DNA of 64,000 nt, from the NCBI GenBank assembly GCA_964522015.1, contig CAZFST010000001.1, positions 186,001 through 250,000 of the forward strand, given 5' to 3'. The notes below the pieces were generated by a model. The model was given only the letters and a program-made list of their open reading frames with translations, did not search any database and was not told where the DNA came from. The position numbers and the translations under genes are program-made. Origin of the DNA: QQWI01 sp964522015. Lineage in GTDB: Bacteria > Bacillota > Clostridia > Peptostreptococcales > Acidaminobacteraceae. Every line of letters begins with the position of its first letter. The first letter of the stretch is position 1. Shown here piece after piece: positions 22,471 through 31,978 of the stretch.

Positions 22471-23706
22471 TTAATACTGTAATTGATCAGCCAGTTGTGG
22501 ATAAAGAGTTTCAATCACAAGCTTCATACCAAGATCGATGACTCTAGGACCAGGTACGGAAAAAACACTGGCATCAATAGTGATAAATTTGTTGTTTTTA
22601 AGGGCTGACAGGGCTGAATAATTCTTGCTACCAGTCATACTGTCCTTTGCCCAACCCTCTCCAAATAGGTATTCAGGGTTGTGCTTAAGGAGTTTTTCAA
22701 GGGAATAGGACCAGCCAACAACATCATTGGCAACATTATCTGCACCGGATTTAGTGAAGATATCATTGATGAATGTATTGCCCCCAGCTGAAAATTCTTT
22801 ATTGCCTGTTCCAACTACGTAGTAAATTGTTTTTCTTTGCGCAACGGGGATTGAACTGACCAGGGCACTGATACGCTCTGATTTCGCCTTAAGCGAAGAA
22901 ACCAACGCTCGGGCCGAGTAGTCATGATTTGTGATAACCCCTAGGTTTTCAATTAAGGTGTAGATTTCTGAAATCTTTTCGGGGCTCTTTTGTGTTGCAA
23001 TTTCAATACCGGCTTTTGCAAATAGTTTCATGGCATCATCATTTATATGGGTTGCAGCCAGTACAAGGTCGGGTTTAAGACTAAGAATACCCTCAATATC
23101 AGGCTCTTTTAGGGTGCCAACAGATCTGACTTTTGAGACTGCTGCTGGGTAGTTACAGTATTTAGTTCGGGCCACAACCTTGTTGCCAGCACCGATGGCA
23201 AATAGAATTTCTGTCATGGATGGTGCAAGGGAGACAACGGTGTCAACAGGCTTTTTAAAGGTATATGAAACCTTATCATCCTTGATGACAACTGGAAATT
23301 CTGGTTTAGTGATTGCTTTTAAAGTCACTTGACCTTTTTTTGCATCAAAACCCACTGTGTAGTTCATGGTTTCTAATACAAAACGAAGGGGATAATAGGC
23401 TTTTTTGTTTTTGATGACAGGCTTAGATTCTAGTGTCATCTGAGCTCCGTTTACAGTAACGGCGTTGCTGTTTGCATTGAAAGCAAAGGTGACTTCTTTG
23501 TGCTTTAACGTCATTGTGTTGCCACTGACAGTGCTTGTCAGGCCAAAGGTCTTTAGTGAATCTCCAGAAACATACTGGCGACCTGCTACGCTGATCAGAT
23601 CCATTGCCTGGGTTTTACTGTTCACCATCACCGGTGCTGCAAAAGTCATTTGTGTTAACAGTACCATCATTGCTAAAAACAGTGCTACGGGTTTACGCTT
23701 TTTCAT
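22471..23706 (-). CDS. btuF: Cobalamin-binding protein BtuF with N-terminal stalk domain
   Basis: A 411-residue exported binding protein. Residues 1-23 are a signal peptide (KKRKP, hydrophobic core, AAP), with no lipobox Cys. Residues 30-130 resemble the copper-amine-oxidase-N-like stalk module (AYYPLRFVLETMNYTVGFD), common in cell-surface proteins of anaerobic firmicutes. Residues 145-405 are the BtuF/FecB-type domain: VVSLAPSMTEILFAIGAG, ARTKYCNYP, LKPDLVLA and a late FSVPGPRVIDLG. The stalk may link the receptor to the wall or membrane in place of a lipid anchor. The ATG follows GGAGGCC. It is first in the riboswitch-controlled unit. Confidence 0.9.
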   Translation of the reverse strand: MKKRKPVALFLAMMVLLTQMTFAAPVMVNSKTQAMDLISVAGRQYVSGDSLKTFGLTSTVSGNTMTLKHKEVTFAFNANSNAVTVNGAQMTLESKPVIKNKKAYYPLRFVLETMNYTVGFDAKKGQVTLKAITKPEFPVVIKDDKVSYTFKKPVDTVVSLAPSMTEILFAIGAGNKVVARTKYCNYPAAVSKVRSVGTLKEPDIEGILSLKPDLVLAATHINDDAMKLFAKAGIEIATQKSPEKISEIYTLIENLGVITNHDYSARALVSSLKAKSERISALVSSIPVAQRKTIYYVVGTGNKEFSAGGNTFINDIFTKSGADNVANDVVGWSYSLEKLLKHNPEYLFGEGWAKDSMTGSKNYSALSALKNNKFITIDASVFSVPGPRVIDLGMKLVIETLYPQLADQLQY

Positions 23707-23775
23707 GTTAGGCCTCCTGAAAAAAAAGTGAAAGGGACGATGAGGTCATTAAGCGCGGTTCTCAGAATATTATGC

Positions 23776-23803
23776 AAAAAAAAACACACGAATAGTCGTG
23801 TGT
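23776..23803 (-). terminator. Terminator between B12 riboswitch and btuF
   Basis: Perfect 8-bp stem (23784-23791 with 23796-23803), with nine T on the minus strand after it. Likely the switch's off state. Confidence 0.85.
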
Positions 23804-23859
23804 AGCAAAGGCTTTTACCCATGCGTGCACAAAACTTCCCACCGAAGTCGCTACAGACA

Positions 23860-24045
23860 ATTAAGGCAGGTTTCCTGGCTCATAGATCATTTTACTCTCC
23901 CGGCCTTCTCGATTTCTCAATGGCCAAAGTGGGATTTCATCACTATATACAGTAGCGGGGGCTGCAGAGGATTTTAACCTCTTTCCCTCTTAGCTTTGCA
24001 GTACAAAACAGTTGAATTGTAGTCTGCGCTAAGCACCTTAATCTT
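23860..24045 (-). ncRNA. Cobalamin riboswitch
   Basis: On the minus strand the conserved blocks come in order: GGTGCTTAG-like start (about 24040), AAGAGGGAA, the GCCCCCGCTACTGT segment, GAAGGCCGGGAGAG, and the closing GAGCCAGGAAACCTGCC (B12 box, about 23882-23864). It controls btuFCD about 150 bases downstream through the terminator at 23776-23803. Confidence 0.96.
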
Positions 24046-24295
24046 ATTTAGTTCATTCACAGTATAGGCGCAGTCACTTGAAATGTCAAGGCGGGAAGTC
24101 TGTAATCGTGATGGGAAGTGCAATAATCTTGATGTATTGCATAGCCATGAGGATTTTGGGTAAAGAAAGTAAAATATTGTACTTGATATTCTGCGTTATA
24201 TCCGATAAAATAGGTAGGTATTAAACTATTTCGTCAATCTAAGTAATTTGCGATCCAGAAAACAATGTACTTTTACGAGAAACAGGAGATTACCC
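24046..24295. other. Gene-free divergent region
   Basis: 250 bases between the B12 riboswitch (minus) and the gamma-glutamyl ligase gene (plus), expected to hold two promoters. No -35/-10 pair stood out clearly. Confidence 0.4.
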
Positions 24296-25573
24296 ATGGA
24301 TGTCAATCAAGATTTAAAATCGGGACTCATTGCATGTTTTGAAGCTGGTATCAAGCCAAATCAATGGATTGGGGCTGAATTTGAGCATTTTGTTGTGGAC
24401 CGCACAAGCCTGCGTACATATGATTATTACGAGCCAAACGGCATTCGCAGTATCTTACTTGAGCTTAAAAATCATGGGTGGCAAACCCATCAGTCAGACG
24501 ATAAGCTTATGTTTTTACAAATAGAAAATGCCACCATTACCCTAGAACCTGGTGGCCAAGTTGAACTGAGTATTATGCCCTTTGAAAAAATTGATGACTT
24601 ATTGGCTATTTATAAGCGTTTTATAAATGATATTCACGCTTGTTTGCTTCCTGAACAGGCCCTTATGAGCTGCGGTTTCCATCCAAGAAGCACCATTTCA
24701 TCCATACCCTTTATTCCTAAAGGCCGTTATGCCGCCATGTCTGAGCACTTTAAACGGACAGGCCGCTATGGGCATCATATGATGAAAGGTACTGCCAGCA
24801 CTCAGGTTGGCATTGATTTTAGTTCAGAAGAAGACTGTGCGAAAAAGTACCGTTTATTTAGCGCCCTGTCGCCCTTTATTGCGGCATATTTTGATAGCGC
24901 CGCCTATTTTGAGGGGGCACCTACGGTTGGACATACGGTGCGCACCCAAATTTGGCGTGAGACCGACCCCGCCCGTTCTGGGGTTCCTGAAATGGCTTTT
25001 GATCCAAATTTTAATTTTGCCATGTATGCTGATTACATCAGATCCGTTCCGCCTATTTTAATGCAGGTAGGGGATGATGTAATCGAAACAGGGCTTCTCT
25101 TGATTGACGACCTCTATCAAGAGAAGCCCTTTGATAAAAAGCAATTTGAGCATGTATTGACCATGGTGTTTCCAGATATTAGACTCAAAAATTTCTTGGA
25201 AATCCGTATGGCTGATGCACTGCCTTATCCTTATAATTTTGCCTTTATAGAAATGATGCATGCCATTGCCTACAGAGCAGCTATTTTTGAACCCTTATTG
25301 AAATGGTCTCAAGAGGTGACTTATCAACTGTATTGTGATCAAAGAGATTTGGTTACAGAACTGGGTGTACTGGCACCAGTGTTAGTCCCTGGCGCTGATG
25401 GCCCTCTGGTTCGGGACTTTATGGCCCGCTTAGTGGACAAAATCCTTGATACCAAGGAGTCGCTGCCACACCTGAGAGCCTACGCCCAAAAAATAGACCA
25501 TTGTCCTGACGGTTATGCTCGGTATTTATTGACCCTATCTGAAGCGGACTACTTGAAAGAACTGGAGGTTTAG
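24296..25573 (+). CDS. GCS2-family glutamate-cysteine ligase-like enzyme
   Basis: 425 residues of the carboxylate-amine ligase family 2 (EgtA/plant-GshA type). WIGAEFEHFVVDR gives the metal/ATP-binding glutamates, LEPGGQVELS is the classical substrate block, and RYGHHMMKGTASTQVGID and FLEIRMADALP follow in the right order. It should join the gamma-carboxyl of glutamate to an amine, usually cysteine. Start ATG 24296 has an AGGAGA site. Two bases after its stop an ATP-grasp gene begins, so the pair may make glutathione or another gamma-glutamyl thiol. The acceptor cannot be read from sequence. Confidence 0.85.
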   Translation: MDVNQDLKSGLIACFEAGIKPNQWIGAEFEHFVVDRTSLRTYDYYEPNGIRSILLELKNHGWQTHQSDDKLMFLQIENATITLEPGGQVELSIMPFEKIDDLLAIYKRFINDIHACLLPEQALMSCGFHPRSTISSIPFIPKGRYAAMSEHFKRTGRYGHHMMKGTASTQVGIDFSSEEDCAKKYRLFSALSPFIAAYFDSAAYFEGAPTVGHTVRTQIWRETDPARSGVPEMAFDPNFNFAMYADYIRSVPPILMQVGDDVIETGLLLIDDLYQEKPFDKKQFEHVLTMVFPDIRLKNFLEIRMADALPYPYNFAFIEMMHAIAYRAAIFEPLLKWSQEVTYQLYCDQRDLVTELGVLAPVLVPGADGPLVRDFMARLVDKILDTKESLPHLRAYAQKIDHCPDGYARYLLTLSEADYLKELEV

Positions 25574-25574
25574 A

Positions 25575-26906
25575 ATGACAAGACATGATATAGATAAGAT
25601 TTTCATTGATAAAGTAATGGCGAAACCTGAGGTTTATTTGCCCGATTTGCAGAAGGCTTATGGGCAGGTTAAGAATTCGAAAGCGATTTATAAGGGGAAA
25701 CCAATTCCGTTTTTGTATATGCCCAAGTTCTGGGTGGCGCAGGATTTGGAGACCTTTGAGGGTCTTGTTAAGGATATGATGGCCATTTGCCACAAGATGA
25801 TTGATCTTTACCGATCGTCCCCTCTGATCAGGGAAAAGTATAATTTTGATGCTCGGTTGGAAGCCTTGATTTTGAAGATGTCTCCCTATCAGTCCATGGT
25901 TCCCATGGCGCGGTTTGACGTTTTTTATCAGAATCCTGGGCAGTTTATGTTTTGTGAACTCAACACGGATGGGACTTCTGCCATGAACGAGGATGCCGAA
26001 CTGGCTCAGATTCTTGGGGAAACTGCGATTATGAACCAGATGGGGCAAACCTATGACATGCATTCCTTTGAATTATTTGATACGTGGGTTACAGAAGTGG
26101 GGCATATTTATGCTGAGGCTGGCGGTACCAAAGTCTACCCGAGAGTGGCAATTGTGGACTTTTTTGACAAGGCCAGTTCCATTGAATTTGATGTGTTTAG
26201 AGAGCGTTTTGAAGGGGCGGGATACCCTTGTGTGATTGCAGATGCTCGTGATTTAACTTATGATGATGGCCTTTATTATCAGGGAGAACTGATTGATATC
26301 GTCTATAGACGGCTTGTAACAAAAGATATGATGGAGCGAATTGACTTGATTCCTGCCCTTGAAAAAGCGTGTTTGGATGATCAGACCCTTATTATTGGAA
26401 ATATTCAATCTCAAGTGGTCCATACGAAGTTGTTCTTTTCCTTGCTCTTTGATCAAGAGGTTCGTGAATTTTTCAATCAAGAAGAATTGGCATTTATAGA
26501 TGCCCATGTGCCACATACTGAAGTGATTGGGGCCGTTGCTGATCGCATCGACCAAATCGTTGCACAAAAGGATCAATATTTAATCAAACCCTTAGATTTT
26601 TATGCTTCCATTGGGGTGTATGCCGGTAAAGATTATGATGAGGCTAGCTGGCGTGAGCTGTTAGTGTCCCATTTGGATCAGCACTACTTGTTGCAACGGT
26701 TTTGCGAGCCGCCAATCACCTATAATGTGGATATTGAAGAGGGGCAGTTGACCCTGGGACAATACAAAAACATCACTGGCTTATATGTCTACAATACTAA
26801 ATTATATGGGATTTATTCTCGGGCGGGGAGAACAGCCATTATTTCTGGACTCCATGATGTTTTTACACTGCCTAGTATTTTTGTGAACGATGGTCCTACT
26901 ACTTAA
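25575..26906 (+). CDS. ATP-grasp peptide ligase, glutathionylspermidine-synthase-like
   Basis: 443 residues that resemble the GSP-synthase C-terminal ATP-grasp family. Supporting segments are ARFDVFYQN, FCELNTDGTSAMNEDAELA (pre-ATP-grasp), a YLIKPLDFYASIGVYAG nucleotide lysine block and a late LYGIYSRAG. The N-terminal amidase of E. coli GspSA is absent. Directly after the GCS2 gene, it most simply performs the second ligation of a gamma-glutamyl tripeptide or amine conjugate. Product unknown. No standard gshB is visible in the window. Confidence 0.75.
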   Translation: MTRHDIDKIFIDKVMAKPEVYLPDLQKAYGQVKNSKAIYKGKPIPFLYMPKFWVAQDLETFEGLVKDMMAICHKMIDLYRSSPLIREKYNFDARLEALILKMSPYQSMVPMARFDVFYQNPGQFMFCELNTDGTSAMNEDAELAQILGETAIMNQMGQTYDMHSFELFDTWVTEVGHIYAEAGGTKVYPRVAIVDFFDKASSIEFDVFRERFEGAGYPCVIADARDLTYDDGLYYQGELIDIVYRRLVTKDMMERIDLIPALEKACLDDQTLIIGNIQSQVVHTKLFFSLLFDQEVREFFNQEELAFIDAHVPHTEVIGAVADRIDQIVAQKDQYLIKPLDFYASIGVYAGKDYDEASWRELLVSHLDQHYLLQRFCEPPITYNVDIEEGQLTLGQYKNITGLYVYNTKLYGIYSRAGRTAIISGLHDVFTLPSIFVNDGPTT

Positions 26907-26963
26907 AATAGCCTAAAGCTACCTAATAGTTAACCTGGAAATCCGCCTAAAATATTTTTATCG

Positions 26964-27003
26964 AGAGACTCTTTACGATTTGTGAAGGGTCTCTGTTTTT
27001 TTG
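26964..27003 (+). terminator. Terminator after the ligase pair
   Basis: Ten-bp stem (26964-26973 with 26985-26994, one T-G pair) and a T-run. Confidence 0.85.
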
Positions 27004-27045
27004 GGGTAACTATTTAGAGATAGAATTTTAAAAGGTGGTGGCTGC

Positions 27046-30000
27046 ATGCTAGATATGATAAAATACGTAATTCAAGACGCCCAGAAACAATGCATGCAAT
27101 TAAATTCAAATGGCATTATGATTGATGAGAATTGGATGAATGGTCTAAAAGACGAAGAGTTTTGCAATCAAATAAATACACTCTTCGAAAGCGCTACCTT
27201 CGGGGCATTGCCTCTGATGGCAGCTTTCATTACCTGTTTTGAAAAGGATTCCAACGAATCCGCCTCAGAATGGCTTGAGGCTATTTATCAACATGGGTTA
27301 TTTCTTGTTTATCCTTCAGTTGGTATTGAAGCAAAGTTTGAAGGCCTTGGTCCAAAGGCTCGGGTTTATTTGGCGTTTTTTAGAAGTTTTCATAAACTGA
27401 GTTTGAAAGTGAATTCAACCGGATTCCTTTCTCGGTTTCCTTTCCAATTGCTTCGGGCAGAAGAAATCAATCAATTGGAAAATCCCACTGAATACACGGT
27501 GATTGTCAAAGCATTTGAACAAGATTATATTTATGAAATGATGGTGCTCAACCATGAAATCAAAGGTTATTCCACAGTGGATCATATTTCAGGGGTTCAT
27601 TATTTAGCCATGTTTATCGCTGAACAAATTAAAGCGAAAGGCATTCCTATTGATTTGGGCTTAGTCTCTGGTGCAGCGGCATTGCATGATATCGGAAAAT
27701 TTGGTTGTATACCTGAAGAAGTTAAAAAAGTAGCTTATTACCATTATTATTATAGTGATTTGTGGTTTAGAGAACGAAAAATTACCTATATTAGGCAAAT
27801 TGCAGTTAATCATTCCACCTGGGATTTAGAATTGTCCTATTTGCCCATTGAATCTTTAGTCTTGATTTATGCAGATTTTCGCGTAAAAGGCCATTCTGAT
27901 CCTGAGTGGCCATATCCCATGAAGTTCTTTGATTTAGCCACTTCCTTTCACGTAATACTAGAGAAATTGGATGATGTTGATGCCACTAAGGAATTACGTT
28001 ATAGGAAAGTTTACGAAAAGCTACAGGATTTTGAAAGGTACCTTGAAGTGTCAGGTATTAAAACAGTTTTTGATTTATCTTTAGGTGGCCCTGAGGGGAA
28101 TCAGCAAGAAGTTTCCAAGTTGCCCAAGCCTTTGGCTTCGTGGATTACCAAGGATCCATCTCTTTTAAGTCCCCAAGAAGTCATTTTAAAATACAAGACC
28201 ATGGCGGTTTCATATAATATTGAAGCCATGCACGCTTTCAGACATGAATCATCACTAAAAGAATTTTTATATGAGGCACAAAATCAAAATGATGCCCATG
28301 CACTGAGACGTTATGTTCACCTAATGACTCAATTTTCTCGGTATGTTACCGAAGGGCAAAAGCGTCAAATGATTGATTTTTTATACGGTTTGTTCTTGCA
28401 CCCAGAAGGGGATTTAAGAAAACAAGCGGCCGAATCCATGGGCACCATCATTGCTACATTTGATGCGCCATATAGTAAATACCTACCACCTTCAGCACCA
28501 GAGACCACTTTTAAGTCGTCAAAATCCTTTGTTCTAAAACCATACTGCGAGTCCTTTTTAGGAACGGAGGACAAAACAAGTCTTAAAATCGAACGCATTG
28601 GTATTGCAATGGTACAAGTATTCAGAACTCTTTTGACCCTTGCAAAGGAATCGGAGGCATCTTTAAACCTGTTGATTTCACAGTTGAAGCTCAATGATTT
28701 TAGAGAAAGTGCTTACTATTTAAAGGTGCTACTGAACATTAATTTGCGCCTTTTTAATAGGTCACAGATTGAAGCACTTATTAGCTGTGTTTTTGCTTAC
28801 TTAAAAAGCCCAATAGAAGAAATACAAATTGATGCTCAGCTTTCACTTAATCGGATTTATAAATCCAACGAAGCAGTGGTCATGGACATTTTGCAACATA
28901 AAGGTTATGGGAATTGGACACTTCAAGAACCAAGGCGTTTTCCGAATTTAAGTGGCCATGAAAGCCTTGTTCAGATGTATTTGCAAAATAGTCAAATGAC
29001 AACACCCACTGAAATCAAAAAGAGAAATATGGCCCATCTTTTGACTTACGTGTTGAAAACTGCCCATACAGAAGTTTTTTATGCCGCCATTCACTGCTGC
29101 AACTTATTGAAAAACAACACCTCCCAAGATGTCAGACTATCAGCTGCAAAATCATTGGTTGTTTTGGATTCCAAGCTAACGGATACCGAACGCAACGAAG
29201 TGGTGATGGAACTCATGCGGGGCTTAGAAATTGACCATTATGCATTTACAAAATATATGCCCCAAACATTGGGTCGTATTATTATTCGTTTAAATCCAAG
29301 TCTATTAGATGAACTCTTAGAAGAACTGAATGGAAAACTTAAACAAGGTTCTGATCCACTCAAGGTCCTCATTATAGAGACAATGGCCCATGCAATCAAC
29401 GCTGGCATTGTTTATCAAACCCGTCATAAAGAGGCCAAAGTCCCCCTTGAAAAAATGTTTGGGATGCTATTGGTCGGATTGGTTCAAAGTTCTGAGTCTG
29501 TTCATTTGGCTGCTTTTCAAGCTCTGACTGTCACGGTGCTCGATTCTCATTTGACCTCCCTCGCACATAAGGGAAGTGCTTTCGTTCGCTATGCAAAAAA
29601 AATGTTGTGCTTGATTGAAGATGACGAAAAGCAGCATGAGCGTGCTGTTGCTTACGCATTTGGATTCAGTCATTTATACGGTTTTTTATCTGATTATGCC
29701 CATGGTTGTGGTGAATTACAATTTAAAGAGAGTACTGCTGTCGCATTTTTTCAAGGAGCCTTTGATCCAATCAGTTTAGGACAAAAGGGTGTAGTTCAGA
29801 AACTTTTAAATGAAGATGTTGATGTTTATGTTGCATTAGACGCATTTTGCTGGAATCGCAGAACACAACCCACCCGCCTGAGACGGAAACTGATTCAGTT
29901 GACATTAGCTGATTTGAGTCATGTTTTTGTACTACCTAGAGACTTTTCCATTAATTATTCTCATAAGCCAGATTTAGAGATGCTCTCAACCATGTTGCCA

Positions 30001-31818
30001 AGCGATAAAATTTACTTAGTCATGGGTGAGGACGCTTTAGTGAGCCAAGAAGTCTATCGGTTACACATCCAAAATGTTGCCAAGTGGCCACATTTCATTA
30101 TGAAGCGTGGCAATTTATCTAAGAAAAATCAAGAAACTGTTAAAAGGGTCGTTGAGCAATTGGAACAACCAACCTACTTAAAAGAAATGGGGGAGGTAGA
30201 AAGAATCACCCCAGACCATGTGAGACGGGCGATTGATCGTCAACTGGATTTACGAGATGTATTAGATCCCCTTGCGACCACATGCATTGCAGACTATCAT
30301 ATGTATAAAAATGAACCTCAATTTAAGGCATCCTTAGAAAGAAAATTTATTGACGTTATGAGTTTGGATATGATGACTGAGGGATTGCGGTTAGAAATAT
30401 GGGATAAATTCCAAATTGATTTTACGTTGAAGGGGGATGGCCTACCACTTGGCAATCCAACCTATCGCAATATTCTAATTCGGGAACGAGAAAATGCTGA
30501 TCTGATTGGTATTGGCGCCTACCGACGTTTATCTCAGGCAGAACACGAGAAGATAGCTTCTGACAAGACCATGAGAAGGGATTACAGCGATTTATATCAA
30601 GAAAATACAGCCATGATAGAGTGTTTGCATAATGCCAATGCAAATTGGATGGACGAATATACCTTTACCCTTCAAACGGAGCTAATGGTGGATGCCATGA
30701 ATCAAGGCTACGACTATATTTTATTTTCTGCTGCCAGTGGGATGATTGCTACTGATGTATTAGAAGCCCTTAGATGCATGGGATTCATTGAAATCCCCAG
30801 CCTCCGTTTACTGCTAGTTTCATTGAAGGCGCCTATTGTTTTGATGCTAGATGCCCAGACAATGCTTAAAGAAGATTACCGCCAAGTTGAAATTCTTAGA
30901 AGCACCATTAGGGAGATGCGCCTAAAACTCTTGCAAACTTTAGTTAAATGTTATCCACGTCAGGTCATTTTACCATTTGACCGTGGTATGCTTTATGACA
31001 GGCTAATCCACTTAGTCAGCGAAGCCAATAGTAGGAAACTTGATAATGGTTATGGCCCCTTCTTAGTGGTTCCTTATGGTGACTTATTCAAACGCTGGAC
31101 ATTGCCAAACTCTATCACAAAAGCCCTCCATACAGAGAGGGTATACGATGGCTCGCTCAGTTATTTTACAGTGGAAGCTTCGCCTTTTCACTTGCCTTTG
31201 GCAGAACAAATCAAACTTCTTAAGTCTTATCATCAACCCTTAATATTAATTGATGATTTATTGGATAGGGGGTTAAGGTTACAGGCTATCGAACGTGATT
31301 TACAGCAAGTGGGCATTGAAATTGAAAGCATTGTTGTTGGCATTATGTCAGGACTTGGCAAACGTCGACTAGAACAAAAGGGCTATAAAGTGATAGGGGG
31401 TTATGAGGTTTCCAACTTGCAGGGGTGGTATACCGAGAGTATGCTGTATCCTTTTGTCGGTGGCGATGCCCATGGTGAAGTACAAAAGGTAAGTCATGGG
31501 GTACTTGAGGTAGTTAATCGAATTTTACCTTATTTCACTGCACCAGAAGCAAAAGGAATGCCAGCTGAAGCGTATTTAAATCTTTCCCTTCAATGCTTAA
31601 AAAATGCGACTCAACTGATGCGAGTATTAGAACACCATTATCATGAGCGGCATCACAGGCCATTAACAATTCAAAGACTTTCAGAGGTTTTTATTACACC
31701 ACGGATGCCCCATTATGGAGAGGCATTTGAAATGAAAGAAGAAGCGGTCCCATCAACGCAACTACAAAATGACATTATTCGTGTGGAACAATTGCTTCGT
31801 TTAATATCAAAAATCTAA
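27046..31818 (+). CDS. Giant multidomain protein: HD / helical repeats / NadD-like / GNAT-like / PRTase-like
   Basis: 1590 residues, no signal or membrane segment. Residues 1-150: no match. Residues 165-330: HD phosphohydrolase domain with H180, H214-D215 (HDIGKFG), H256 and D277, no GYP. Residues 380-890: all-helical, HEAT-like repeats. Residues 897-1105: NadD-like nucleotidyltransferase fold, with GAFDPISLGQ at 904-913 where active enzymes have FxPxHxGH, and a later ITPDHVRRAI resembling the ISSTxxR motif. Residues 1140-1275: possible GNAT-like region. Residues 1320-1510: phosphoribosyltransferase-like, with LIDDLLDRG at 1401-1409. ATG behind AAAGGTGG, terminator on both sides: a one-gene transcript. 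A paralogue starts at 61150. Domain calls beyond HD and NadD are tentative. Function unknown. Confidence 0.75.
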   Translation: MLDMIKYVIQDAQKQCMQLNSNGIMIDENWMNGLKDEEFCNQINTLFESATFGALPLMAAFITCFEKDSNESASEWLEAIYQHGLFLVYPSVGIEAKFEGLGPKARVYLAFFRSFHKLSLKVNSTGFLSRFPFQLLRAEEINQLENPTEYTVIVKAFEQDYIYEMMVLNHEIKGYSTVDHISGVHYLAMFIAEQIKAKGIPIDLGLVSGAAALHDIGKFGCIPEEVKKVAYYHYYYSDLWFRERKITYIRQIAVNHSTWDLELSYLPIESLVLIYADFRVKGHSDPEWPYPMKFFDLATSFHVILEKLDDVDATKELRYRKVYEKLQDFERYLEVSGIKTVFDLSLGGPEGNQQEVSKLPKPLASWITKDPSLLSPQEVILKYKTMAVSYNIEAMHAFRHESSLKEFLYEAQNQNDAHALRRYVHLMTQFSRYVTEGQKRQMIDFLYGLFLHPEGDLRKQAAESMGTIIATFDAPYSKYLPPSAPETTFKSSKSFVLKPYCESFLGTEDKTSLKIERIGIAMVQVFRTLLTLAKESEASLNLLISQLKLNDFRESAYYLKVLLNINLRLFNRSQIEALISCVFAYLKSPIEEIQIDAQLSLNRIYKSNEAVVMDILQHKGYGNWTLQEPRRFPNLSGHESLVQMYLQNSQMTTPTEIKKRNMAHLLTYVLKTAHTEVFYAAIHCCNLLKNNTSQDVRLSAAKSLVVLDSKLTDTERNEVVMELMRGLEIDHYAFTKYMPQTLGRIIIRLNPSLLDELLEELNGKLKQGSDPLKVLIIETMAHAINAGIVYQTRHKEAKVPLEKMFGMLLVGLVQSSESVHLAAFQALTVTVLDSHLTSLAHKGSAFVRYAKKMLCLIEDDEKQHERAVAYAFGFSHLYGFLSDYAHGCGELQFKESTAVAFFQGAFDPISLGQKGVVQKLLNEDVDVYVALDAFCWNRRTQPTRLRRKLIQLTLADLSHVFVLPRDFSINYSHKPDLEMLSTMLPSDKIYLVMGEDALVSQEVYRLHIQNVAKWPHFIMKRGNLSKKNQETVKRVVEQLEQPTYLKEMGEVERITPDHVRRAIDRQLDLRDVLDPLATTCIADYHMYKNEPQFKASLERKFIDVMSLDMMTEGLRLEIWDKFQIDFTLKGDGLPLGNPTYRNILIRERENADLIGIGAYRRLSQAEHEKIASDKTMRRDYSDLYQENTAMIECLHNANANWMDEYTFTLQTELMVDAMNQGYDYILFSAASGMIATDVLEALRCMGFIEIPSLRLLLVSLKAPIVLMLDAQTMLKEDYRQVEILRSTIREMRLKLLQTLVKCYPRQVILPFDRGMLYDRLIHLVSEANSRKLDNGYGPFLVVPYGDLFKRWTLPNSITKALHTERVYDGSLSYFTVEASPFHLPLAEQIKLLKSYHQPLILIDDLLDRGLRLQAIERDLQQVGIEIESIVVGIMSGLGKRRLEQKGYKVIGGYEVSNLQGWYTESMLYPFVGGDAHGEVQKVSHGVLEVVNRILPYFTAPEAKGMPAEAYLNLSLQCLKNATQLMRVLEHHYHERHHRPLTIQRLSEVFITPRMPHYGEAFEMKEEAVPSTQLQNDIIRVEQLLRLISKI

Positions 31819-31825
31819 ACTTTGT

Positions 31826-31866
31826 AAAAGACTATCCCTGGTTCGTTCTTACTCGGATAGTCTTTT
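31826..31866 (+). terminator. Terminator after the giant gene
   Basis: Twelve-bp inverted repeat (31826-31837 with 31855-31866), a 17-base loop and a TTTT tail. Confidence 0.85.
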
Positions 31867-31978
31867 GACTTTCGATTTACGAAATATTAATAGGGAATTA
31901 GAAATAGCCTATTAAATAAATGTTCACCATAGCGTATAATTAAATGGTAGAGACATAAAAACTTAACTGGAGGCTATT

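Noticed and set aside
27046..31818. The giant protein as an anti-phage HD/nucleotidyltransferase defence gene
   Set aside because: No neighbouring defence or mobile genes, and a second copy elsewhere in the window; a housekeeping or signalling role is as likely, so defence is not claimed.
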